Origin: a virus | Virus record (IMG/VR): IMGVR_UViG_3300028590_000999 | Location: 1-37,092 of that record | DNA: 37,092 bases | Strand: one strand, 5' to 3' | In this document: positions 15,506-23,778 of the stretch, one piece after another | Numbering within the stretch: position 1 is the first letter of the stretch | How the letters are laid out: each line of letters starts with the position of its first letter | The notes under the pieces: generated by a model | What the model was told of the DNA's origin: nothing | Databases searched by the model: none | The model's input: the letters and a program-made list of their open reading frames with translations, nothing else | Position numbers and translations under genes: made by a program

Positions 15506-16414
15506 GTGTCGGTCGATACCACGGCGATGCCGGTCACTCTCTCCGTGGACTGGACGGCGGAATACCGAGGACTCACCATCGGGTCCTCGGATTCCCCGTT
15601 CACGTTCACCGAGATTGCCGGACTGTTGGACGCGCCCGCGATCCGCGCCAATGACAGGACATCGTTGCGTCGCCACGGCGAACAAAGCGGCGACGACTGG
15701 TTCGGGGCGCGCGCGATCACGCTCACAATCGAGATCAACGCAGGCGATCCCGCCGAGTTCGGCGCGGCAATGGCGGCCGTGGCTGACGCGTTCATTCCGG
15801 GGCGGATCGCCCCGTTCTCGTTCAAGTTCCCGGGTGTCGCTGGTGGCGGGCCGCGCGTCGTGTGGGGCAAGGTGCGTAAGCGCTCGGTTCCGGTGACGTG
15901 GGAGTACGCGCACGGGTATGCGACCGTCGCGGTAGAGCTGTACTGCCCGGACCCGTTCGTCTACGCGACGACCACCGGTACGGGTCGGGCGACGTTGCCA
16001 ACCAGCTCGGCTACGCCTGGCGCAGGCATCCGGTTCCCACTGCGCTTTCCCGCGAGGTTCGGTCAGTCCGAGGTGGCCGAGGTCATCCGGGTCACCAACG
16101 ACGGCAACACGCCCGTCCCGATGCGGTTCACCTTGCGTGGCCCGATCGTCAACCCGCGCATCGTCGATCTCGCGACCGGCGCGCAACTCGCCATCGCCTA
16201 CACGCTGCTGTCGGGGCAGTGGCTCGACATCAACACCGCGAACGGTGACGTCCTCATGGATGGCGTCGCACCGCGGTTCCTCACACCCGGCCGCGCCAAC
16301 ACGTGGCTCACAGCCCCACCCGGGGTGTCCGAGTTCGGCCTACGCGGTACCCGGCTTCCCGGGGCTGCGCCGGAACCCGAGCTGATCGCGCAGTGGCGCG
16401 CGGCTTGGGTCTGA
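15506..16414 (+). CDS. Distal tail protein (Dit-like)
   Basis: 302 residues, GTG 15506, with GGGAGGTGATG upstream overlapping the tape measure end region. The N-terminal half has the belt-domain style (WTAEYRGLTIGS, then RANDRTSLRRHGEQSGDDWF and ITLTIEINAGDPAEF). The second half has a galectin-like pattern with VIRVTNDGNTPVPMRFTL and a C-terminal AQWRAAWV. It would form the ring at the tail tip that joins tube to baseplate and Tal. Position right after the tape measure supports this. Confidence 0.8.
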   Translation: MSVDTTAMPVTLSVDWTAEYRGLTIGSSDSPFTFTEIAGLLDAPAIRANDRTSLRRHGEQSGDDWFGARAITLTIEINAGDPAEFGAAMAAVADAFIPGRIAPFSFKFPGVAGGGPRVVWGKVRKRSVPVTWEYAHGYATVAVELYCPDPFVYATTTGTGRATLPTSSATPGAGIRFPLRFPARFGQSEVAEVIRVTNDGNTPVPMRFTLRGPIVNPRIVDLATGAQLAIAYTLLSGQWLDINTANGDVLMDGVAPRFLTPGRANTWLTAPPGVSEFGLRGTRLPGAAPEPELIAQWRAAWV

Positions 16415-16432
16415 CCCTTCAGGAGGTGGCCC

Positions 16433-17626
16433 GTGGCCGTCCAGACGATGACCCTTCCACCGCTGTTTGTCGACAACACCGAATTCAACGCGGACCCGGT
16501 CCGCCGCGTTCTGTCCGAGCTGGTCAACGGCAAGCCCGGGTTCTTCGGGGACTCCGTGTTCGGCGCGACCGTTAACGCGGACCGCACGGTCACCGTGTCC
16601 CCGGGGGTGGTCGCCCTGCCTGCGCCTACCGAGTCTTTCAAGGGCGTGTTCCTCGCAGAGCTGGCCGCGTCGGTCACGCTGCCGATCGCGCCCCCGCACG
16701 CTACGCAAGCCCGCCGTGATGCCCTGGTGGCCTACGTCGTTCCCCCTGCGGGCGCCAACCCCGGGACCTGGGTATTGGAGGTACGGACCGGCACCCCGGC
16801 AACCTCGCCCGTGGCCCCCTCGGTTCCCGGGTCGCTACTCATTCACGAGATCGCAGTTCCGCCCGAGGCGGCTTCCACGCTGCCCACGCTCACCGACAAG
16901 CGACAGACCAACGGTCAGGTCATCCACGCGGGAACCGCGATCGTGTCCGCCGTTCGCCCCTCGGGTTTGCGGGCCGGAACGCTGTGGCTGGACGTCGTCA
17001 ACGGCAACGTGTGGTTGTGGTCGGGGACCAGGTGGGCACCGGTCGGTGTCCCCACATTCCCCACCGAGACAGCGAGAAACACCGCGTTTGACGCGCCGGT
17101 TGCCGGTCAGATGTCGCTGACCACTGCGCCCCACACGGTCTGGTGCTACACGGGAGCGGCGAAGGGATGGCTGCCGGTCGCGGACACCGACCGGGCGCAC
17201 CACCACTTCGTCTCTACCGGAAGTTCGGCCGGTGCCGGTACGGCGGTGATGAGTTCCACGGGCATGGTGACCGGGCATGACGGCGGCATCGCGACCGTGA
17301 GCGGCCAGACGTTCAAGTTGAATCGTCCCGGCCGGTGGCATATCGGCGTGATGGCGTACTCCGACTGTCTCAACGTGGGTCTCTCAAGTGTTCGTCTTGA
17401 GTGCATTGACGGTCCATTTGGTACGGCCGACATCACCAACACCGGTTGGCGCGGCGGTGGCATGAGTGGCGGTGGTCAGCTCCACCAAAACATCGCCTGG
17501 ACCGGCACTGTGAACACGGCGCAGGCCGCCCTTCCGTTCAAGCTCTATTTCGGCTGGACCCCGCAAACGGGGTCGTCCACCGTCACATACACCGCGTTCG
17601 TCGTACTCGAATACCTCGGCCGGTAA
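16433..17626 (+). CDS. Minor tail / baseplate protein, possible receptor-binding protein
   Basis: 397 residues, GTG 16433, with AGGAGGTGG 6 bases upstream. The N-terminal part (MTLPPLFVDNTEFNADPVRR, RRVLSELVNG) resembles proteins that attach to the tip. The middle is rich in small beta strands. The C-terminal domain of about 150 residues (AHHHFVSTGSSAGAG, NRPGRWHIGVMAY, FVVLEYLGR) has a compact beta-sandwich pattern seen in receptor-binding heads. No enzymatic motif. Function is inferred from position and pattern. Confidence 0.6.
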   Translation: MAVQTMTLPPLFVDNTEFNADPVRRVLSELVNGKPGFFGDSVFGATVNADRTVTVSPGVVALPAPTESFKGVFLAELAASVTLPIAPPHATQARRDALVAYVVPPAGANPGTWVLEVRTGTPATSPVAPSVPGSLLIHEIAVPPEAASTLPTLTDKRQTNGQVIHAGTAIVSAVRPSGLRAGTLWLDVVNGNVWLWSGTRWAPVGVPTFPTETARNTAFDAPVAGQMSLTTAPHTVWCYTGAAKGWLPVADTDRAHHHFVSTGSSAGAGTAVMSSTGMVTGHDGGIATVSGQTFKLNRPGRWHIGVMAYSDCLNVGLSSVRLECIDGPFGTADITNTGWRGGGMSGGGQLHQNIAWTGTVNTAQAALPFKLYFGWTPQTGSSTVTYTAFVVLEYLGR

Positions 17627-17635
17627 GGGGGTTCT

Positions 17636-18715
17636 GTGAGCGCGTCCTATCGCGTTCTGTTTCAGGATGTCCTGAGCGGTTACGTGCATGGCGAACTTCC
17701 CGCCGAGTCGGTGAGCTACACGACCACCCGCAACGCTCCCGGCTCGGCCAGCATCGTCGTTGCGCTTGAACCCGGGGTGTCGCGAGTCAACCCGCAGTCG
17801 CTCATCCCGGGCGCGGCCACGGCCGTCTACGTCGAACGCAACGGCCGGTTCGTGTGGTCGGGCCTGTACTGGGACGCGGACGTTGACTACGCGGCCGGGA
17901 CGCTCACCTTGCAGTGTGAGGGGTGGCTGTCCTACTACCGGTTGCGTGGTGTGCACACCACAAGGCAGTACGTCGGATGGGATCAGGCAGCCATTGCCCG
18001 GGACCTCTTGCAGCACGCCGCGACCTACGGGCCGGGGTCGAACCTCGGCATGATCCAGTTCGGTTCCGAGACGACCGGCGTCGTGCGGGACCGCACGTAC
18101 AAGGAATCCGACCACAAGTCCATCGGCGAGGCCGTGGAACAACTGGCCGACGTCATCGACGGATTCGACTTCTCGTTTGACGCCGAGTGGTCCGGCCCGG
18201 CCGAGGACACCCTTGCCGTGTGGTTCCGCGTTCGCTACCCGGTGACCGGCCGCAGACGTGAACTCGTCCTTGAGGACCGGGTGAACTGTGACGTCCGAAC
18301 GGCCAAGCTCGGCGGCAAGTCGGTCCGCAACTTCGTGGTCGTGACCGGTGCGGGTGACGGCCCGGAACAGTTGTGGGCCACTGCGTCCGAGCCGTCCACG
18401 GTGTTTCCTCGCCTTGAGGAAGTGGTGTCCGCGTCCGACGTCAAGGAATACGCCACCCTCAAGAGCAAGGCGGACAACGTCGTCCGCGGTCAGGCCACGC
18501 CAATCCTGCTCCCGACAGTGGAGTTGTACCCGGACGCGGCCCTTGGCGTCGCCGAGGTGGCCGTTGGGGACGTCGTCGCGGTGATCGGCGGCTACGGCCT
18601 GGTGGCCATCTCCGGTGAGTGGATGGTGACCGAGGTAGCGGTGTCGGTCGATCCGGCCGGGGCCGAGACCGTGAACGTGACGGTTGCGCCGTTGGGGGTG
18701 TTCGCCGATGCCTAG
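17636..18715 (+). CDS. Tail-tip protein (Gp37 / Tal-like)
   Basis: 359 residues, GTG 17636, 9 bases after the previous stop. It resembles the Siphovirus Gp37-like family of actinophages: an opening beta region (FQDVLSGYVHGELP ... AVYVERNGRFVWSGLYWD), a central SIGEAVEQLADVIDGFDFSF, and a C-terminal AEVAVGDVVAVIGG with VTEVAVSVDPAG. Members act at the tail tip, next to Dit. A family A palindrome (17944-17963) lies inside the coding region. The stop overlaps the next start. Confidence 0.65.
   Translation: MSASYRVLFQDVLSGYVHGELPAESVSYTTTRNAPGSASIVVALEPGVSRVNPQSLIPGAATAVYVERNGRFVWSGLYWDADVDYAAGTLTLQCEGWLSYYRLRGVHTTRQYVGWDQAAIARDLLQHAATYGPGSNLGMIQFGSETTGVVRDRTYKESDHKSIGEAVEQLADVIDGFDFSFDAEWSGPAEDTLAVWFRVRYPVTGRRRELVLEDRVNCDVRTAKLGGKSVRNFVVVTGAGDGPEQLWATASEPSTVFPRLEEVVSASDVKEYATLKSKADNVVRGQATPILLPTVELYPDAALGVAEVAVGDVVAVIGGYGLVAISGEWMVTEVAVSVDPAGAETVNVTVAPLGVFADA
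17944..17963. promoter_or_regulatory. Family A palindrome inside the tail-tip gene (A3)
   Basis: GCGTGGTG-TGCA-CACCACAA, with a 4-base spacer and a near-perfect dyad. It is intragenic, encoding RGVHTTR, so it may be coincidence or may act as a distal operator. Confidence 0.4.
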
Positions 18716-19556
18716 CAACCCGACGTTGCCGCCCTCGCTCGGCGCGCTGTTCCGCGACACCGAGGAACGCCTGAACGTCCTTGAGCGCGGCGAAAAGTCG
18801 TTGAGCTACCGGCAGATGCTCACCACCAACGACGCGTCCAACGCGCGCGAACTGCACATGACCAAGTCGGGTTCAACGTGGGTCGCCGCTGAGCGAGAGG
18901 CGTACTCGGCCGCCCTGGTCAACCCCAAGTACCCGGTCCTGGTGGCCCGATTCCACGTGATCTTGTGGCAGGGGTCTGCGTGCGAAGTGTGGTTGCGCGC
19001 GGGCATGGGCGGGTCCTCGCGCATCACGCAAAAGTGGAACGTGACCGGTGGGACCGGGGCCGCTGGCACCTACCGATGGCATCAGTTCGAGGTTGCCTGG
19101 TTGCACGGGATGCCGACCGGGCAGTGGGACGACACGATCACGCAGTCAGTAGTCAAGCGCGGCAACATTCAGTTCCTCGCGAACATCACCGCGCAGTCCG
19201 ACCGGTTCCCCCGCAACGCCGATTACGGCGCGGACGCCTCGGCGAAAGGGTTCACACCTCAGCAGGCCGAGTTCATGGCCGCGTGGTTCGAGACGTTCAG
19301 CGCCCGCAACGCGGTCAGCTTCCGCGAACCCGAATATGCGTTCCTCGCTCCGCTGTCCGCGTTCCCCACCGCGTCCGCCGAGGGAACGCTGATCCCCGGT
19401 TCGGACGTGGGCGGCTACCCGGTTACGTCCGCCCTTGCGGTCATGGGCTTTGCCGCCATGGCTGAGGAACGGGCGTCACCGGCCCCGAGTGGCGCGGACC
19501 CGCTGTGGCCCAACGAGATCGGCGAGTGGCCGGTAAGGAGACGTACGGATGACTGA
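18708..19556 (+). CDS. Minor tail protein of unknown role
   Basis: 282 residues, ATG 18708 overlapping the previous stop by 8 bases, with TTGGGGGTG upstream. The N-terminus (SLGALFRDTEERLNVLERGE) suggests a short coiled coil or attachment helix. The middle is a beta-rich domain (YPVLVARFHVILWQGSACEV, TYRWHQFEVAWLHG) and the end has a PSGADPLWPNEIGEWP segment. It sits after the Tal-like gene, where fibre or baseplate accessory proteins are usual. No domain was recognised. The end overlaps the next gene. Confidence 0.6.
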   Translation: MPSNPTLPPSLGALFRDTEERLNVLERGEKSLSYRQMLTTNDASNARELHMTKSGSTWVAAEREAYSAALVNPKYPVLVARFHVILWQGSACEVWLRAGMGGSSRITQKWNVTGGTGAAGTYRWHQFEVAWLHGMPTGQWDDTITQSVVKRGNIQFLANITAQSDRFPRNADYGADASAKGFTPQQAEFMAAWFETFSARNAVSFREPEYAFLAPLSAFPTASAEGTLIPGSDVGGYPVTSALAVMGFAAMAEERASPAPSGADPLWPNEIGEWPVRRRTDD

Positions 19557-19851
19557 CGCGGTCCTGGTGGCCCTGATCAGCTTTGGCGGTGTGCTGGTCA
19601 CCACCGGCCCCAACTACCTCGCACACCGCAAGACGCGGCGGCAGCAAGCCGAAACGGTGGACTCGGCGGTGACAGCCGCCATCGCGCCTGTGTCCAACCG
19701 CGTATCGCACATCGCCGCGCGGCTGGACGAGATGGCGGGGGACGTCGCGGACATCCGGGTTTCCGTGGCCGTCCACGAGGACCGCTGGACCAGGCCCACG
19801 ATCTTGCGGCCCGTCACCGAGGGACGCATACCGCCCGAGATCCGCGGCTGA
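19549..19851 (+). CDS. Membrane-anchored coiled-coil protein, holin candidate
   Basis: 100 residues, ATG 19549, with TAAGGAGA upstream. One N-terminal transmembrane segment (AVLVALISFGGVLVTTG, about 4-20) is followed by a basic stretch (HRKTRRQQ) and a long amphipathic helix (SNRVSHIAARLDEMAGDVAD). Proteins of this form near tail ends of actinophages are often annotated as holins or DUF2746-like. The lysin is 15 kb upstream, so partnership is by inference. Overlaps the preceding gene by 8 bases. Confidence 0.6.
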   Translation: MTDAVLVALISFGGVLVTTGPNYLAHRKTRRQQAETVDSAVTAAIAPVSNRVSHIAARLDEMAGDVADIRVSVAVHEDRWTRPTILRPVTEGRIPPEIRG

Positions 19852-19876
19852 GCGCCAGGCGCAGAGAGGCAGGCCC

Positions 19877-20446
19877 GTGCATCCCAACATCGGCATCGTC
19901 GGGCGACTTCGCACCGGCAAGGACACCATCGCCGGATACCTGACGCGGGAGCGGGGCTACGCGCGTGTTGCGCTGGCCGATCCGCTGCGCGCGCTGGCTC
20001 TCAAGCTCGATCCCATCGTCTCGGACGGCTCGGTCCGCCTATCCGCGGTCGTTGACCGGATCGGTTGGGAGCAAGCCAAGGACACCGTGCCCGAGGTACG
20101 GCGGACCTTGCAGCGCCTCGGTACCGACGTCATCCGCCACGGGATCGCCCCGGACACATGGGTGTCCCTCGCGGTCGCGCAGATCACCCGGCACAACGCC
20201 GAGGGACGACCGGTGGTCATCCCCGACGTCCGATTCCCCAACGAGGTGCGCGGCCTCGCGGAGCTGGTGGACGCCGAGATGTGGCGCGTCACCAGAGCGA
20301 GTGCACCCAAGACCACAACCCATGAGAGCGAGTCCCACGCGGACACGCTCCCGGTCACTCGAACCATCGCCAACGACGGCGAGGTCTCCGACCTGTTCCG
20401 CGCGGTTGATTCCGTGCTCATCCCCGAGAAAGTAGGTGCACTGTGA
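19877..20446 (+). CDS. Deoxynucleoside monophosphate kinase-like P-loop protein
   Basis: 189 residues, GTG 19877, with AGAGGCAGG upstream. The P-loop is GRLRTGKDT at 9-17 within GIVGRLRTGKDTIAGYL. A downstream region (RRTLQRLGTDVIRHGIAPDTW) and VVIPDVRFPNEVRGL match phage dNMP kinases of the T4 gp1 kind. It would phosphorylate dNMPs to supply DNA synthesis. Its position at the end of the late block, away from the replication genes, is odd. The stop overlaps the next start (GTGA). Confidence 0.8.
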   Translation: MHPNIGIVGRLRTGKDTIAGYLTRERGYARVALADPLRALALKLDPIVSDGSVRLSAVVDRIGWEQAKDTVPEVRRTLQRLGTDVIRHGIAPDTWVSLAVAQITRHNAEGRPVVIPDVRFPNEVRGLAELVDAEMWRVTRASAPKTTTHESESHADTLPVTRTIANDGEVSDLFRAVDSVLIPEKVGAL

Positions 20447-20661
20447 AGACCCGCATTGCCGCCCTGGTGGCCGCGTACCCCGTCCTCGCCTGGTCGCTGG
20501 TCGCCCTGGTCGCCAGTGCCGTTGTCCGCTACGTGCCCGGCCTCGCCGGTTTCGACGTGGACGCGGTCGGCGAGATCATCGCAACCGTGATCGCGGGCGC
20601 CACCGGCATCGTCATCCACCGGATGGTGACCCCGGTTCAGCCCGACCAGCGCGGCATCTAA
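20443..20661 (+). CDS. Small two-segment membrane protein, holin candidate
   Basis: 72 residues from GTG 20443, overlapping the kinase stop (GTGA) with AGTAGGTG upstream. Two hydrophobic segments are visible: VLAWSLVALVASAVVRYV (about 14-31) and IIATVIAGATGIVIH (about 45-59). Small size, two segments and position at the end of the late block make it the better of the two holin candidates. A terminator follows immediately, so this is the last gene of the block. Confidence 0.6.
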   Translation: MKTRIAALVAAYPVLAWSLVALVASAVVRYVPGLAGFDVDAVGEIIATVIAGATGIVIHRMVTPVQPDQRGI

Positions 20662-20667
20662 GCCGAC

Positions 20668-20706
20668 CGGCCCCGGCCCTGTCCCTCGCGACAGGTGTCG
20701 GGGCCG
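20668..20706 (+). terminator. Terminator ending the late block
   Basis: CGGCCCCG (20668-20675) pairs with CGGGGCCG (20699-20706), with an inner CCTGTC/GACAGG stem, followed by TTCGTC. It directly follows the last late gene. Confidence 0.6.
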
Positions 20707-20712
20707 TTCGTC

Positions 20713-20791
20713 ATGTGGTGTGCACAACAGAAGCTTGCGCAAGCACACTTGCGTCACTAAACCTTGAGTCACGCAAGCACACTTGCATGAC
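20713..20791. promoter_or_regulatory. Operator cluster A-B-B before the SprT-like gene
   Basis: Family A site ATGTGGTG-TG-CACAACAG (20713-20730, right arm degenerate) is followed by two family B sites (20735-20756 and 20766-20791), both in forward orientation. It begins 7 bases after a terminator and ends 19 bases before a start codon, where a promoter is expected. A weak TTGCGC-N17-TAAACC pair (20735-20763) overlaps the first B site. Confidence 0.6.
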
Positions 20792-20809
20792 ACCGAGGGG
20801 TAGGCACAC

Positions 20810-21559
20810 ATGACCAGCACCGGAACCGGCTCCCGCATCGTCGCCGCGATCGAAGCGGCATGGACGGTGATCCGCGAGTGCAACCCGGACGTGCCCGAGG
20901 TCGTGGTTGTCACGGGTTCGGGGTTCGCTCAGCGCGGCGGGGACCGGTGGGCGCACTTCTGGGCGGAGCGGTGGACGGTTGACACCGAGACCGAGGCGCC
21001 GCGCGTCCCTGAACTCTTTGTCGCAGGTGAATTGCTGGGCTTGCCGGGCGCCCGAATCATGCAAACCTTGTTGCACGAGGCGGCGCATGGCCTCGCCCGA
21101 ATTCGTGGCATTCAAGACACCAACGTGAATGGTCGCCACAACCTGAAGTTTGTCGAACTGGCAACGGAACTCGGGGATGAGTGGCCGGACGGAAAGACCC
21201 CGCACAAGACGCACGGATTCTCGGCCGTAGAGATCACCGAGGCCGCAAAGGTCAATTACGCGACCGTCATTGCCGAGTTGGAAACCGCGCGCCTCGCGCA
21301 CCTTCGCGACATCACCATTGCGGCCACGGGTGGCGCTGGTGGAACAGGCGATGACGGCGACGATGACGGCGAGACGATCAAGCGCGGCCGGGGCAGCCGG
21401 GGCGGCCGTACGGGCAGCAAGCGGCCGAACGCGGTGTGCGCTTGCGTGACTCCCGATCCGTTCCCGATCAGCCCGGGGCGACTCGCTAGGCGGCCGATCC
21501 TGTGCGGTGACTGCGGGAGCGAGTTCCGTCACCCGGAGGATTCCGCCTTGGCGGCTTGA
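20810..21559 (+). CDS. SprT-like zinc metallopeptidase
   Basis: 249 residues, ATG 20810, with GAGGGGTAGG upstream. Residues 89-93 are HEAAH, the HExxH zinc-protease motif, followed by ARIRGI and a NGRHNLKF segment that supplies the third ligand in SprT-like proteins. The C-terminal C-x-C ... CGDC cluster looks like a zinc ribbon, as in SprT/Spartan-type proteins. Family members cut proteins crosslinked to DNA. A role in clearing DNA-protein blocks during phage replication is inference. The gene opens the replication block. A half B site and a terminator follow the stop. Confidence 0.75.
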   Translation: MTSTGTGSRIVAAIEAAWTVIRECNPDVPEVVVVTGSGFAQRGGDRWAHFWAERWTVDTETEAPRVPELFVAGELLGLPGARIMQTLLHEAAHGLARIRGIQDTNVNGRHNLKFVELATELGDEWPDGKTPHKTHGFSAVEITEAAKVNYATVIAELETARLAHLRDITIAATGGAGGTGDDGDDDGETIKRGRGSRGGRTGSKRPNAVCACVTPDPFPISPGRLARRPILCGDCGSEFRHPEDSALAA

Positions 21560-21569
21560 GTCACGCAAG

Positions 21570-21604
21570 GGCTCCGTGTGCTACGGTCGCGCACGGAGCC
21601 TTTC
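21570..21604 (+). terminator. Terminator after the SprT-like gene
   Basis: GGCTCCGTG (21570-21578) pairs with CACGGAGCC (21592-21600), followed by TTTCG. A half family B site (GAGTCACGCAAG, 21558-21569) abuts its left arm. Confidence 0.65.
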
Positions 21605-21631
21605 GCATTGCATCGAATCGGCAAAAGGGGA

Positions 21632-22267
21632 ATGTCCGTGGCGGCAGTGCCAATCGCGAAGCGACACAAAGCGCGAACCGAGCTAGTCGACGCGTTTCGC
21701 GATCTCATGCGGTCCGATTCGACCGAGAATCGACGGGCGGTCTCGGCCGCGATTGTCGAATTTCGCCGTACGTTCCTGAACCACAAAGGTCTACCAGACC
21801 TCGCAGGCCGGTCGAAAGACTACAAGATCGAACTTGAGGAAGCGCGCGAGACTGCGGGAGCGTCCGGGTCTGCAACTGACAAGCTACTCAACTCCATCCG
21901 GTGGCACACGGCGGACGCGGTGAGGGACGCCATTCGCAAATTCGCCAAAGGCGATGATGCGGAGTACCGGCGATTGTGTCAGCAGTACGCGATCAAGCCC
22001 GAGAGGGCTACTGAACGACATGCGCAGAAGACGCGCGTTCAGCGCAGCCTTGCGGGCGGGCGCATTCACGGCGGGACGGTCCTCGCGCTCATGAGCGCGG
22101 CGCGCGATCAGGTACAGCGCGAGGCTGACGAGATGGCGGCCGGCCGTTGGCGCCCGCCGCACAACGCAACCCCGGACGTCCTAGCTGAGATGGTCGCCAC
22201 AGCCGACGCGCTAGCCGAGCTGCTGCCGCGCGTGGTTGATGGCTGGCGGAACGAACTAGCCGAGTAG
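21632..22267 (+). CDS. Hypothetical protein
   Basis: 211 residues. ATG 21632 (MSVAAVPIAKRHKA) is preceded by AAAAGGGG. It is strongly charged and mostly helical, with SENRRAVSAAIVEF-like stretches absent of membrane segments, KDYKIELEEARETAG in the centre and VDGWRNELAE at the end. No domain was recognised. It lies between two terminators, so it forms its own transcription unit between the SprT-like and exonuclease genes; a DNA-metabolism accessory role is only a guess from position. Confidence 0.6.
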   Translation: MSVAAVPIAKRHKARTELVDAFRDLMRSDSTENRRAVSAAIVEFRRTFLNHKGLPDLAGRSKDYKIELEEARETAGASGSATDKLLNSIRWHTADAVRDAIRKFAKGDDAEYRRLCQQYAIKPERATERHAQKTRVQRSLAGGRIHGGTVLALMSAARDQVQREADEMAAGRWRPPHNATPDVLAEMVATADALAELLPRVVDGWRNELAE

Positions 22268-22280
22268 AAGCATTCCGCCG

Positions 22281-22312
22281 AGTCCCCGGATTGCCGCTCA
22301 CCCGGGGACTTT
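22281..22312 (+). terminator. Intrinsic terminator
   Basis: AGTCCCCGG (22281-22289) pairs with CCGGGGACT (22302-22310), loop ATTGCCGCTCAC, followed by TTGTTGTG. It lies 14 bases after the hypothetical gene stop and runs directly into a family A site. Confidence 0.75.
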
Positions 22313-22356
22313 GTTGTGTGCACCACGACTTATCGACGCAAGCACACTTACGTGAG
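22311..22356. promoter_or_regulatory. Operator pair A-B before the exonuclease gene
   Basis: Family A site TTGTTGTG-TG-CACCACGA (22311-22328) is followed by a family B site (22335-22356, core ACGCAAGCACACTTACGT). It starts inside the tail of a terminator and lies about 80 bases before the start codon. Confidence 0.6.
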
Positions 22357-22435
22357 TGGCGTCACACGGGGTTGCGGGTGGCGCGGTCTCGGGGGGTGTC
22401 CCGGTTGTCAGCGAGGGCCGACGACGGGAGACCGG

Positions 22436-23233
22436 ATGGCGAAACTTCAAACGATCAAGCGCGGCGGTAGTCGGTACTACGTCGATCCCGAATCCCGCGT
22501 GAAGTACCCGGGCGTGACGTCCATCTTGGACATGGAACCGAAACCGTTCCTCCCGCCCTGGTACGCCAAGCAGGCGGCCGAGTGGGTGGCGGACAACGCG
22601 GGCAGCGTCGTTCAGCTCTTGATCAGTGGGCAGCGCACGGCGGCCGTGGACATGATCAAGAATGCGGCGCGGCGGTTCGTCGCCGAGGCGGCCGAGACGG
22701 GAACCGCGGTGCACGACATGTTCGAGAAGCGTGCCCTCGGGCAGCCGATCGGCCGCGTACACCCCGAGTTGGCCGAGTACCTGCGGCACATTGACGCGTT
22801 TCTGGACAAGTACCAACCGCGCTTTCTGCATGTCGAGGACGCGGTGTGGTCCGACACCCACCAGTACGCGGGATCGTTCGACTGGATCGCCGAGGTTGAC
22901 GGCGAGATCGTCATGGGCGACACCAAGTCCACCAGGTCCGGCATTCACGACACGGTGGCCTACCAACTGTCCGCCTACGCGAACGCGGACAAGATCGTCA
23001 CGCAGGCCGGGGACGCTGCTCCCATGCCCGCGATCACCGCACACGCCGTGTTCCACGTCCGGCCCGAGGGGTGGAAGTTGGTCCCCACCTCGGCCGACCC
23101 GGCCGTGTTCGCGGGCTTCCTGGATCTGCGCCGAGTCTTCCACCGCGTGGCCGAGGACCCGCCGCGCGTGATCGGCGACCCGCTTCACGACTCGGCCGCG
23201 TCCACTGGGGCGACGCGGCGCAAGTCCAAGTAG
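22436..23233 (+). CDS. PD-(D/E)XK exonuclease (Cas4/RecB-like)
   Basis: 265 residues. ATG 22436 follows GACGGGAG; an earlier in-frame start is possible but would run into the operator region. It opens with YYVDPESRVKYPGVTSIL, contains a helical AETGTAVHDMFEKRALG, and then the catalytic core GSFDWIAEVDG with D149 and D162-x-K164, and a following AYQLSAYA helix typical of RecB-family nucleases. It would process DNA ends during replication or recombination. Cys clusters typical of true Cas4 are not seen, and no annealing protein was recognised nearby. Confidence 0.85.
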   Translation: MAKLQTIKRGGSRYYVDPESRVKYPGVTSILDMEPKPFLPPWYAKQAAEWVADNAGSVVQLLISGQRTAAVDMIKNAARRFVAEAAETGTAVHDMFEKRALGQPIGRVHPELAEYLRHIDAFLDKYQPRFLHVEDAVWSDTHQYAGSFDWIAEVDGEIVMGDTKSTRSGIHDTVAYQLSAYANADKIVTQAGDAAPMPAITAHAVFHVRPEGWKLVPTSADPAVFAGFLDLRRVFHRVAEDPPRVIGDPLHDSAASTGATRRKSK

Positions 23234-23258
23234 GACAGTACTGAGAGAGGGAATCGTC

Positions 23259-23702
23259 ATGCCCAAGTGGGAAGTCAAGTACTCGACCACGAGCGAACCC
23301 AACCGGGATCTCCTGCCCAAGGACGCAGAGGTCTCGGTGGTATCGGAATACCCGCTCACCGTCCGGCGCGGTGGCGCACGCCTGGACTTGCACAAGGTGC
23401 CCGCGACGGCCGGAGCACTCGCCTCGGACCTGGTGGCGTCGATCAAGGTCGGCGGCCGGTCGGTGCATCTCGACGCGACCGAGGCGGCCGTGATCGCGGC
23501 CGAGCTGAACAGCCTTGTCCACCAGCGCAACCAGGGCAAGGCCAAGGCCGAGGCCGACCGCAAGGCCGCCGAGGACAAGCGTCGTCGCGAGGCCAGCGCG
23601 AGACAGCTCGGTGACATCTTCGCCGCGCGCCGCGTCCGCCTCGGCAACCCGTTCTTCCCCCCGGACCCCCTCGCGTCGCAGCCAGGGATGTTCGGCCTTT
23701 AG
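23259..23702 (+). CDS. Hypothetical protein
   Basis: 147 residues, ATG 23259, with GAGAGAGGGA upstream, 25 bases after the exonuclease. The N-terminal two thirds look like a beta-rich domain (WEVKYSTTSEPNRDLLPKD, SVHLDATEAAVIAAELNSL). A long charged helix follows (KAKAEADRKAAEDKRRREA), and the end (NPFFPPDPLASQPGMFGL) may be a flexible acidic-poor tail. No family was recognised. Co-transcription with the exonuclease suggests a DNA-metabolism partner. Confidence 0.6.
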   Translation: MPKWEVKYSTTSEPNRDLLPKDAEVSVVSEYPLTVRRGGARLDLHKVPATAGALASDLVASIKVGGRSVHLDATEAAVIAAELNSLVHQRNQGKAKAEADRKAAEDKRRREASARQLGDIFAARRVRLGNPFFPPDPLASQPGMFGL

Positions 23703-23708
23703 CCGTGC

Positions 23709-23740
23709 CCGAGTCACGCAAGCACACTTGCGCTACTCGG
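23709..23740 (+). promoter_or_regulatory. Family B palindrome in an extended hairpin (B7)
   Basis: CCGAGT and ACTCGG flank CGCAAG-CACA-CTTGCG with a two-base mismatch between stems. It begins 6 bases after a stop codon and lies about 38 bases before the next start. It may serve as a terminator, an operator, or both. Confidence 0.6.
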
Positions 23741-23778
23741 TCCCTCGGTATTCATCGCCACTGATCGGAGGATCACCC

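Noticed and set aside
22436-23233. True Cas4 nuclease
   Set aside because: The PD-(D/E)XK core is clear but the iron-sulphur cysteines of Cas4 are not present.
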